Assembly (NCBI GenBank): GCA_030247885.1
Contig: JAPDRO010000007.1
Coordinates: 751,501 to 815,500, forward strand
Reading direction: 5' to 3'
DNA length: 64,000 nt
From: Taxawa tesnikishii (nom. ined.)
Lineage: Eukaryota; Ascomycota; Dothideomycetes; Dothideales
Shown here: positions 1 to 9,320 of the stretch, piece after piece
Layout: each line of letters begins with the position of its first letter
Position numbering within the stretch: the stretch's first letter is position 1
The notes under the pieces: generated by a model
What the model saw: only the letters and a program-made list of their open reading frames with translations
The model's database searches: none
What the model was told of the DNA's origin: nothing
Position numbers and translations under genes: made by a program

Positions 1-1278
1 GAGCTTGAGCAGAAGGGCCCAATTCCGGTCTTCACCAGATCGGACCGTCTTGGGCTCGATAACGTTATTGCGACGAGGCTTGCTCCGCGATGGAGTCTCC
101 TGGGTCTCAAGCATTGCTTCTTCGGTAGGGACGTTTGGTATGTGGTTTAAGGAAATATGCCGTTCTTGTAATTGTTTCGACGACTGAACTGTGGAAGGCT
201 GAAAAGACGATGCATGCGCGCTGTACGGCTGTACAGGCCATTGCTGCTTGAGTGAATTGTTCAACTGCGAAGCTGCAGTTGGCACGGAGGAAGGTTCCGA
301 TTGCTGCCGTGAGGTCTCTGTGACAGTTTTGGGTCGAGGCGTGACAGGTAGCTCTTTCTTCAAGTGAGCTGCGCCACTTTGTCGAATTCTCTCCACTATA
401 GAATCCGCAGAGCTCTGAGAGGTCTCTTTGGCGTCCAATGATTGCACCTTTGGCGTCCCTGTCGCCGGGCGTATCTTTTTGTCCGTGACACCATCCTGAC
501 TCGTATTCTTCGACGGACTCTGTTGTCCGTTTCCCTTCGTCACTGCCGGCTTTGCGGTGAGGGGAGTAACGGAAGTGCTCCTGGCACGGAACTTGTGCCG
601 GTTCATCGATGTGGTTCCTGGCTCTGCAAGAGCAGAAAGGTTGTGTACACTAGCTTTCCGAGCTGGCGTGTCGCGAACCTCTTCAACCTCATCCTCGTAG
701 TCGCTGACGATCCTGCGGGCCTCTTCCTCAAGCCTCTTTCTTTCCTTCCTGTTATTCTTCTTCCTCTGGCTCTTGGTGAGTTTCGGAGCATTGTCTTCGC
801 TCGTAACGGGAGCAACGTCGGTCAGGTCTTCTCCGTTCGCTTCATCCCTCCATTGTATGTTCTTCGACTTGGCCCTCACAGATGTCGGAGCGTAAAGGGC
901 TCCATCACTGATATAGTCCTCTTTGTCCGGTATCTGCTCCTGCAGTGTCGGCGAGCCATTGTCGAGCAATTGGGATTGCACAGGCGGCAGATCTGACGGA
1001 ACGCCCAGGAACTGCCACACTTTGTTTAGGTTGCCTAGAGCAACTCCGGAATCTGCGGTGTCGTCGTCGTCGTCGTCGTCGTCGTCATCATCGCGGTCCT
1101 CATCGAGCTTGGTTTGGAGGGGTGGCAGCTTCGAGGCATTGCGGGGTGTTGTCTCTTGACGGTATACGGGACCCTGGGAAGGGACAACGGTTGCGGCAGG
1201 GACGTTCTTCAGTGAGTCGAGGAGACTGTACACTTGGGTGAAGTCCCATGGCTTCTGTTCTCGCGTTGTTGTAGACAT
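1..1278 (-). CDS. Unknown protein, N-terminal 426 codons (gene runs off the left edge)
   Basis: The frame opens at the ATG at 1278 and stays open to the window edge, so only the N-terminus is visible. It begins MSTTTREQKPWDFTQVYSLL, has about ten consecutive Asp residues near residues 63-72 (the GTC/GAC repeat near 1060-1095), then a short conserved-looking block (LNKVWQFLGVPSDLPP). A basic, probably helical stretch (TKSQRKKNNRKERKRLEEE) follows, and then a long Ser/Thr/Pro/Gln-rich disordered part. The last visible residues (EDRNWALLLKL) look like the start of a folded domain. I do not recognise the family with confidence. A disordered N-terminus before a NYN/PIN-type RNase domain is a possibility, not a finding. 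It is divergent from the mitochondrial carrier gene at 1701. No frame break is seen. Confidence 0.6.
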   Translation of the reverse strand, partial: MSTTTREQKPWDFTQVYSLLDSLKNVPAATVVPSQGPVYRQETTPRNASKLPPLQTKLDEDRDDDDDDDDDDDTADSGVALGNLNKVWQFLGVPSDLPPVQSQLLDNGSPTLQEQIPDKEDYISDGALYAPTSVRAKSKNIQWRDEANGEDLTDVAPVTSEDNAPKLTKSQRKKNNRKERKRLEEEARRIVSDYEDEVEEVRDTPARKASVHNLSALAEPGTTSMNRHKFRARSTSVTPLTAKPAVTKGNGQQSPSKNTSQDGVTDKKIRPATGTPKVQSLDAKETSQSSADSIVERIRQSGAAHLKKELPVTPRPKTVTETSRQQSEPSSVPTAASQLNNSLKQQWPVQPYSAHASSFQPSTVQSSKQLQERHISLNHIPNVPTEEAMLETQETPSRSKPRRNNVIEPKTVRSGEDRNWALLLKL

Positions 1279-1700
1279 GGGGGTGGGGCGGGTACGTGTT
1301 GCCGTAAGGCTCATTGAACGAATGAATGAGCAGTGTGCAACGTGTACGAAGCGCGGCGGCTTTGTGCTAGCGAGCGGATGTACTGCAGAAGGGAATGAGG
1401 AACAAGGGTGCAAAGCAGAGGGTCGAATGTAAATGTATATGCATGACGAAGGTGCGAAGTTGTTATGTGCCGTTGTGAGGCGAGGCTACATGTAGTCATC
1501 GGGGTACTCGAAGGGTCCAGTGGCGCGAGTGGGTCAGCGCCGATCCGACCATCTGAACCGCTGCCAAGACCTTGCGGTTCACTTTCATGTGCGCACAGCC
1601 ACCCAATTGCGTCTACACCCATATATACCTATACCTACATCTATACCTATACCTATATGTATACCTATACCTATACCTATACCTGTACCTATACATAAAA
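1279..1700. promoter_or_regulatory. Divergent intergenic promoter region
   Basis: This 422-bp gap separates two genes transcribed away from each other (starts at 1278 minus and 1701 plus), so it should hold both promoters. The right end is a pyrimidine/purine-alternating TATACC repeat that abuts the carrier start codon. I see no other recognisable element. Confidence 0.5.
1623..1695 (+). repeat. Imperfect (TATACC)n microsatellite in the carrier leader
   Basis: About a dozen copies of the hexamer TATACC, a few with single changes (TACATC, TATATG, TGTACC), end five bases before the ATG at 1701. If transcription starts upstream, the repeat is the 5' leader of the carrier mRNA. Otherwise it is core promoter. 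Confidence 0.85.
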
Positions 1701-2736
1701 ATGGCAGCAGACTTCTGGGCCGGCTACCTCAGTGGCGCTACTGGCATCTTAATAGGCAACCCCTGGACCTCCTCAAAACGCGTCTACAAGCCGGCACCCT
1801 CTACACACCGGATCATGCAACCTTATCATCGCCCACCGCTGCCACCACCACTCCTTCACAGTTCGACCGGCTAGGCGCTCTGGTCCGAGGATCTGCAGCG
1901 CCCATCCTGGGCTACGGTGCCCTGAACGCGCTGCTCTTTATGACCTACAACCGCACCATGGATCTATTGTCCGAGGACCCATTGCATCCGTCTTCGCTGA
2001 CCAAGACCTGGCTCGCTGGTGCCATAGGCGGGTTAGCGACCTTCGTTGTGTCTGCACCGACGGAGCTGGTGAAATGCCGCGCGCAGGTAAGTCGGGACTC
2101 GCACTCCTCTCTTGATATTGCTCGCGACGTCTGGAAGCAAGGCGGCCTGCGAGGGCTTTACTGGGGTGGCGCCGTGACCAGTATTCGAGACGGCGTCGGT
2201 TATGGATTCTAGTATGTACTTTGCTGAATATCGAGAGTATCGATTCATGTGTTCCCTTTTCATGTGTCGTACGCAACGCTGAGCGCGGCATTGCAGCTTC
2301 TGGTCTTATGAGCTCAGCAAGAGAGCGTTTGTCACATCCCGTGATGGAGAGGCCCCCGAGTGGATGTCTGTACTGCTGTGTGGAGGCATTGCCGGTGTTG
2401 CAACTTGGGCCTCCATCTTTCCCTTAGGTCAGAACACTTCTTGCCCTCTCAACCGCTATGTGCTGACTTGTTTCTTGAAGATGTGATAAAGACCAGAGTG
2501 CAAGCGCAGGAGACGCCTCCAGTCAGCGTCTCTGAGCAAACCGGTCTACTGCAAGCCAGTACCCAGAGGCGCCTTGGAGCGATTGAGATTACGAAGCAGG
2601 CGTATCAGAGCGAAGGCATCGCGGTTTTTTCCGCGGGCTTGGAATCTGCAGTGCAAGGGCTTTTATCGTCAATGCGGTCCAGTGGGCAGTGTATGAATGG
2701 ATGATGCTTTTGTTGCAGGAGAAAATGCATACATGA
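1701..2736 (+). CDS. Mitochondrial carrier family protein (SLC25), about 299 aa, two single-base frame breaks
   Basis: This is an inner-membrane solute carrier with three repeats, each starting with the family motif P-x-[DE]-x-x-[KR]-x-R: PLDLLKTR, PTELVKCR and PLDVIKTR. Exons are 1701-2211, 2297-2427 and 2481-2736, with GT-AG introns. The N-terminus MAADFWAGYLSGATGILIGN fits a carrier helix 1. Two breaks are visible. The CCCC run at 1760-1763 needs one more C to join 'GNP' to 'LDLLKTR', and the GG at 2641-2642 needs one more G to join 'SAGL' to 'GICSARAFIVNAVQW'. With both bases counted the coding length is 900 nt, exactly 300 codons. Family knowledge: length (~300 aa) and motifs are standard. 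The transported substrate cannot be read from the sequence. Whether the gene is truly broken or mis-sequenced is discussed in the findings. Confidence 0.85.
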
Positions 2737-3080
2737 AGCATTTGTAGAGAAGGAAGAGGGAGCCGCCGAATTGGACTGTGTTCTCCACCCAACTGCCAGC
2801 GAAATCATGAGATTCGCCAATCTGAAAGAACAAAAGATACACGAAAAGGCTTTTGTAAGCTCCGCATCCTGCCGCACCTCTCCAGCATTATGAAAACTGC
2901 TTTCATCGGCCATCAAAGTACAAGTTCGGGTTTAGGTTCGCGCTTGATGCCTTCTGCGCTCTTGTTACGATGAGGCAGCCTGTTCATCTTGAAGTTTCCC
3001 GAGTCCATGACTTGCACCTTGATCTTGACCTCCTCCATTTCCTCATCCTCACCCATGCCCTTGTCCAGGTAGGTGATATT
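2737..3080. other. Convergent 3' intergenic region
   Basis: This is the tail-to-tail gap between the carrier (plus) and the three-RRM gene (minus). It presumably holds both 3' UTRs and terminators. I see no gene in it. Confidence 0.5.
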
Positions 3081-4959
3081 CTACATCATCTGGTCCTGTG
3101 TCATGCCGCCAGTAGCCTCGGTACCCTCCATGGCGTCTCCGCCGGTTTGGTTGGCGTACTTCACGTATGCGAGACCGAGGGGCGGCCACCGTACTGGTAG
3201 CCGGAGAATTTGGCAATGGCTGTGCTAGCGTCTTCTTGAGACTCGAACTGGACAACACCGGTTCCGCGGGACCGACCGTTGGGCTCATACTGAATTTCAG
3301 CCTTCGAGACCTTGCCAATAGTGGTGAACAGCTCGACCAAGTCCTCATTGCTGGTCGACCATGGAAGCTGTGACACGTATTAGATGGCTTGCCTGTCAAG
3401 GATGTCGCTCAACCGTACTTACGTTGCGAACGTAGATAGTCTCGCTGGGCTCACCACCAGAGGTAGCGAAGTCAGTGAATGGGTTTGGAGCAGCTTGAGG
3501 CTGAGCAGCAGCGTCATAAGCACCGGGGACACCAGCGCCATAGCCTCCGCCGTAGCCACCACGAGCACCACCAAAGCCTCCGCCGAAGCCTCCACGGCCG
3601 GCAAAGCCACCACGGCCGCCAAAACCACCTCCGAACCCACCACGACCGCCCATGTAGCCACCGCGGCCACCGAATCCGCCACCCATGGGGCCAGCGAAGC
3701 GATCCTCACGAACCTCGAGTTGACGGCCGTTCCAGTCATAGCCGGTGAATTGCGCGATAGCGTTGCGAGCATCGTCTGGGTTGTCGAACACAACAATACC
3801 GGATCCCTTAGGGCGACCATCCGGAGTCATGTGAACATCAGCACGGACAACGGAGCCGACGTGAGCTGGTTGTTGCGTTAGTATGTCATCGGACTGACCA
3901 TATGCTGTTGAGTCAGCAGCAGCAGAGCTTCCACTTACCAGCTTGACGGAAAAGGTCCTTCAAATCCTGCCAACCAACGTTGTAGGAAGCTACAGACAGT
4001 CAGCAACTGGGATGAACGAACTCGTTGGACAGATACAAACGTTCGCAACGTAGATCTGGCGGCTTCCACCAGCGCCGCCGCCCATCGGTGCGCCGTAGCC
4101 TCCGCCACCGTATCCTCCCATGGCGCCGGGACCGAAGCCACCACGACCACCTCCTGGAGGACCGCTAGTGAAGCGTGGCTCGGCCTCACGATCCTAGATT
4201 CATGTGTAAGCAACGGTGTGAATCACAGCTGCGGGAGGTAGACTTGCCTCGCGAACGTAGATGAGACGGCCCATCAGGTTCTGGTTCGACAATGTGTTGA
4301 CCGCATTCTGAGCTTGCTCTCTAGTCGCATATTCCACAATTCTACGGGTTCGGATTAGTGAGTGTAACTCATATGCTTAGGTGGCATGAACTTACCCGCA
4401 TCCCTATTATCACCCGGACAAAGTCCAACCGTCAATCCAATGTCCAACAATTACCAAGAAAAGCCAGGGAAGCCAGCCATATCAATCGCCCACCTTGCTC
4501 ATTCCATTGGGAAGTAGTAACACATCAGCGAAAAGGACATCTCCGGCTGTCGAATGGTTAGCAGATACGAGAGGGCGTGAATCGTTTCGCCGTACCTGAG
4601 CGCATGAAATCCTTGAGATGATGCCACTTGACATCGTAGGATAGGTTGCCGACGTAGACACGACGGTCTTGCTGAGAGGATTCGCGCACTTGCTGCATCA
4701 TTTGCTCTTTCTGGACGCTGCGGTCTTCGTAACTTCTTTGCGGAGGTTGAGCAGCGTACGCACTACCACCACGCCCCTGAAGAGTGTTGGAGTAACCTGC
4801 TTGAGTTCCTGACCCGTTGATTGGGGAGCGAGATCTGCGGTCGTTGCGTCTGTAGTCGTCGCGCGACCTGGAGCGAGAGCGGCTGTAAGAACGACGGCTT
4901 CTGCGGGGACTGCGCGAGCGACGGCGTGGAGAACGGGACCTGTCACGCTTTTGTTTCAT
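3081..4959 (-). CDS. GBP2: Gbp2/Hrb1-like SR-type mRNP protein with three RRMs, about 484 aa
   Basis: Fungal Gbp2/Hrb1 proteins bind poly(A)+ RNA through three RRMs and accompany mRNA to the cytoplasm, and this layout matches. An RS/SR-rich N-terminus ([16 protein letters not shown]) is followed by RRM1 (RNP2 VYVGNL, RNP1 KGCGIVEY), a Gly-rich linker, RRM2 ([18 protein letters not shown]), a long RGG/Gly-rich stretch and RRM3 ([16 protein letters not shown]). Exons read 4959-4596, 4546-4494, 4403-4396 (8 nt), 4341-4248, 4193-4041, 3989-3939, 3865-3423 and 3367-3081. The intron 4247-4194 has a GC donor. Two places lack one base: the GG at 3985-3986 (RNP2 of RRM2) and the GGGG at 3179-3182 (C-terminus, giving [15 protein letters not shown]). 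With both counted the exons total 485 codons exactly. I chose the start at 4959 because the SR region follows directly. An in-frame ATG at 4983 is possible. Confidence 0.88.
4396..4403 (-). other. 8-nt microexon of the Gbp2-like gene
   Basis: The upstream exon ends ...AGCAAG at 4494 and the downstream one begins AATTGTGG at 4341. Only the octamer GGATGCGG, flanked by AG and GTAAG, joins them to give K-G-C-G-I-V-E-Y, the RNP1 motif of RRM1. Skipping it breaks both the frame and the motif. Confidence 0.8.
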
Positions 4960-7900
4960 GGTTAGCGAAAGGTGAATTTCCACGGCAATGAAAGCTCAAC
5001 GAGAAGTCACGAGCAACAACAGACGCAGAAGTGTGGCTAGCCGCGGGATGGCGTCATGTTGGATGGTGAAGCTGTAGGCTTTGTGAACAGCAGAAGCATG
5101 GCACTTCTTGTATTGTGAAAGCTTTGCGAGACAACTGAAGGCGGGTTCCTGCATGAGCGCGAGGGACAGAAGCCGAGACATGCATAGTGTCTTTGAGCCG
5201 ACGCTCGTTCCACCCGGAGTATGTTGTAGAGGGACAGGATATTACAGTGGCAGGTCTGCTGAGGCTAGCAGGATTGTGTCCATTGCCCATCCTTGTGCCA
5301 TGACCGACCGCATCCTTCCTGTGTGTCTCCGCCGCATGGTCGAGGTGTTCACGTCCAGAGATCTGTACCATGACGGCGGCCCGCCCGTCGAATTGCCACT
5401 GCGTGTCAAGGAGAAGAGAACGACTTACACTCTCGCGAGGACGGTAGGTATCGGTATCTGTGCACACGGTCGGTGAGCCTCAAGTAAGATAAGAGTGGGT
5501 GCGGGTGCAGCAACGACGCCAGTTGCTCAAGCGTGTTGCGGGGAGGATGGGTGTAGAGGACGAGGTTGGAAGAAGGACAGCTTACCCATGGTGGTGGGAG
5601 GTTGAGCTTGGTAGTGTACTAGGAAAGCAGGTGTGAGTGGGTGGTAGCTGCAGGCACACAGCTACGGAAGGTGGGACAGGGGTCCTAGACACGCGTAAGT
5701 GTTCCCGCTTGAGCGAACCAAAGGAGCCCACTGGTCGGATTGATGGTGCGCCGGCAAGAGGGAACGCGCGAAGAAGATGGGGGAGAAGTGTGCGCGCGAG
5801 GTCAGCTGCAGGGCCCACCAGGATAGCGAGGCAAAACGAGGCAAAGCGATGCAAGGCAAGGCGAGGCAAGGCAAGGCAGAGAGGGAGAGGATGCGCCGAT
5901 GACGGGCTGTGGTGCGCGCGATGGGCGGTGGGATGCTTCGAGTCGGCAGCTGAAGCGCAAGAGCAGGCCGAGCAGCTGGCGCGCCGGGACAGTCCTCATA
6001 CGAGGTGCAGCCACGATGCGCGAGTGCGGGTATGTGAGGAAGGGCCGGAGCGCGTGTACAGCTCGGGCACGGTGGGACCAATCAGTAGGCGCAGCAACGA
6101 CTTACAGCACGTGGATTTCCAGCTAGGGCTGGTGAGACGGAGCGGGAGCTGGGAGCTGGGAGCTGGGAGCAGGGCGCGCGTGTTGTGTGTTGCAGGTGAT
6201 GGCGGCTTCGATGTCGAGGGTTGTTAACGCGGGAGCATGGGAGTATGGGAGTATGGGATGCGATGCGATGCGACGAGACGACGAAAGGCTGAAGGCTGCA
6301 GTCTGAGCCGACTAGCGTGTGCGGGCTGAGCACGCACCCGTCGTCGCGCAAGTTGCCGGCCCACGGTAACAGTCCACTATTATAGACTGACTAGAACAAC
6401 ACTGCGGAACCAAGGACGGCTACCCTAAGCAAGAGGGTCACTGGCTAACCACCCTGATAGGTACCTTGATGTACCGTGGCTGCTGTCTCGCCCGGCGGGG
6501 TGCCTTCGCATTCGGTGGGCGATCTGGAAGTTGGGAGTCCAGTGGACTCGTGCCTTGGTCAAGTTAAATCAGCGTGCAGTGCAGAGCAAAGATGCCGCCG
6601 CCGCCGCCGCAGCAGCAGCAGCCCACGACCCCCAGGCAGAGACATGTCGTCGGCGATGCATGTGCGTGCCAAGGCTAGCTGCTCGTTCTACGATGCGGTT
6701 TTACGGCAGAGAAAAGGCAATCCCTTGTCGCAAACCACCTTTCTTCGATGCGCGTATGCGTATGTTCCCCTCGGCCCGGTGCCCTGTCTGCATGCATGTA
6801 TACGATAGCGTTGTATATCTGGCGCAATAAGTGCATCCGGCCTTAGCGGCCAGGGCGGTAAGCCGGAACGTCTCCTGGCCAGCTGGATATGCCTTTCCAA
6901 TACTCGACCCCAGCCGTCTGTGTACGCGTCAGGACGATAAGAATTACACATTTAACCAACCACACGTACCTTTATGGGGTCATCATGACTTCCGCGGCGC
7001 CGCAAACACCAGCTCTACTGCAGTAGTCGACTAGCCTAGCGCCGGTGGATATGGGTGTTACGGCTCAGTAGTGGTCACGTTTCAGCTACTCCGCTCGACA
7101 GCATCAAGCCCGCGAGAAAACGGCTGTTCGGAATCACGTCCAGATACAGATTACACATGCCTGGAAAGCTCCTTGCTGCCTCGCGAACCTACGCCAAAGC
7201 AAACCGCAACCTCCATGCCGGAGCATTAGCGAATCGATATTGGAGGCCTAAGTGAGCAGCACAAACCGCCACCACGGCCCATGATCCGGCAGACGGAACC
7301 CAAGCCAAGCCCTCCCGCGAGGTTTTGATGAAAGCCAACCAGGGCCACTTTGCAGTCTCACTGGGTCACGCCACCGCATCGATAGTATTCGAGCTTTCCC
7401 CCGTTGTTGCTTTTGTTAACGTCATGCTATACCGCTCCCAGCTGGGCATGGTAAGCTGTGCCGCTTCAACTCTCCGCCTTGCCTTCACGAGGATCAGCAC
7501 GCAGTGTTCTGACCATCAGCCGAACCCCAGCATGCGTTCAATGTATGCTGCGCTTATTTCCGTTCCAGAACAGTCCTGCTCACACCATTCAGACACGACT
7601 GCAGCTGCCATTGGTCTTGCTGCGGTTTCTCAAGTCCTTACACATGTCTTCAGGTTTCTTGATCCATCAGGCCGTGCACGACCACTCTTCCTTCAAGAGA
7701 ATACGGTTCGTGCCCATTCGTTCTCAGCTCACTGTATCGCCCGAACATCTCGGCGAACACTGAGGCCTTCGCGTGAAATTGCGCGCAGTTTGCTGCATCT
7801 TGTTGATCCCTCGCCACAATTCCAGGCTGGGGATGCACCGCCCGCTCAGACAGAAGGTGAATGTACATACATGCCTTGGCCTTGGCAAGCTGCCGAACCG

Positions 7901-9320
7901 GAAGAGTTCTCGGCTCAACATGCTGAGCTGTGGAGAAGCCAGGCGTTCGTCACCTGCATATGCATGCAGCTATTGGGCCGTCATCCTGGCGTCTGTGACC
8001 GGCAGCGGACGTCCTGCACCTCGGATCCAAGCACTGGGTAACACGAGGATTTGTCGAGGAAACTTCGTGACTCCATCGTGGACCTCTTGGCAGTTCTGTA
8101 CTTGTCACTGCCCGGGTGGCCTTTTCTTATCCGTGTAGCCCCCAGTCCTATGCGGGCTTGTTCTGGCATTGAACAAGACTGCAGGCAGAGCCAATCTCCA
8201 TTCGAAACCTGCGAGTTGATCGGACGAATGCTTCGTTTGTACCCTCCATTGCTGAGAAAGCTGCTTTTCTCTCTTCAAAATGCTCAGGGACTCCCAGTCC
8301 TGTGCTTTGCTAAACCGATCCTTACCGCCCTCGCCAGTGCAGTCGTCCCAGAGATGTCTACATTTCCCCCTCAACTAGATCCCCTCGTCAACGTCGACAT
8401 CTGGAGCCTCCAGCGCAGAAAAGGCGAAGGAGTGAGAGGGGCAATCAGGGACACACATACTACCCATTACACAGAAAACCGAAAGCGAACGGCTCATGTG
8501 AAGCGAGGTGAAGCCAAGGTGAAGCCAGTGAGGATGAGGCTTGAGTGAAATATCGAGTGCTCGTTTGTCTCTAATCATCAATGGAATAAGGTGGTAGGAT
8601 GTCTGTCGGTCCGGAGGACGCCGAAGGGGAGGTGGACCGGGCTTCATCGACCGTCATCAGCTCTAGGCTGGTCGTCGAAGAGAAGATCTTTCAAGACAGT
8701 GAAAATATAAGAAAGACCGCAGAATAATGTATATCTCGTACAAGGGAAGGGATCTCAACTGAAGAAGTGATGGATATGATTGGACCGAATCCCTCCGGGA
8801 CGGAGCGACATGTTGTCAAAAGGAACCGATTTCGTATTTTTACCTTCGAAATCGAAAAGTCCACCTGAGGTTGGTCTCTTGCTGGCGCGTACTGCTCCTC
8901 TGCGGGTTGGCAGGGCTGCTGACGTGTCGCACTCGGTTGTTGTAGCTCGGAATACGGCACCTTACTCGCCCACAGCATGTACATCGATGCAGGACAACTC
9001 CGGGCAGCTCCAACAGCGAACTCGTCAATAAATCACCACAATGCACCATGGTCTTGCGGTAAACAAGGACACACCACACAGTGATGCATAACAAGGCCAT
9101 GCGAAGAGTAGGAGCACACAGCGTCGTCGATGGATTAGGCGTCCTGTGCAAAGGTGCTAGACTTGATATATGAAAGGCCTCTTGGCTGACAATTACATTA
9201 GCTATATACAATCTGTTTGTTCGCCTCCAATCTACAAGCCCTATACTCCAACCCAAACGGCAAAAGGAATAGAGAAGGATGTACATGCTACCGACTCGAC
9301 GTCAGAGCAGCTCCGAGCCA
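4960..9320. other. 4.4-kb stretch without a supported gene; left part is probably the Gbp2 leader and promoter
   Basis: The left part, about 5100-6400, is strongly pyrimidine-rich on the minus strand, as fungal promoters and leaders often are, with low-complexity GGGAGCT and GGCAA-type runs on the plus strand. Several donor-like GTAAG sites on the minus strand (near 5430, 5585 and 6100) could mark leader introns of the Gbp2-like gene. From 6400 to 9320 the sequence is balanced and unremarkable. The longest open frame (7325-8041, plus) has no recognisable domain, and neither its composition nor its splice context argues for a gene. A gene with many short exons cannot be excluded. Confidence 0.4.
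5480..6350 (-). promoter_or_regulatory. Pyrimidine-rich tract (minus strand) upstream of the Gbp2-like gene
   Basis: Read on the minus strand, this interval is dominated by C and T, including repeated CTTGCC units near 5826-5880 and CCCAGCT units near 6146-6170. Such tracts commonly surround transcription starts of highly expressed filamentous-fungal genes. Assignment to the gene starting at 4959 is by orientation and proximity only. Confidence 0.35.

Noticed and set aside
5637-6227. A 196-codon Arg/Gly-rich open frame (plus)
   Set aside because: It lies in low-complexity, strand-biased promoter-like sequence. The composition explains the open frame.
7325-8041. A 238-codon open frame (plus) as a protein-coding gene
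   Set aside because: It has no recognisable domain and an odd mix of Cys/His/Ser residues. Overlapping frames on both strands are similarly long.
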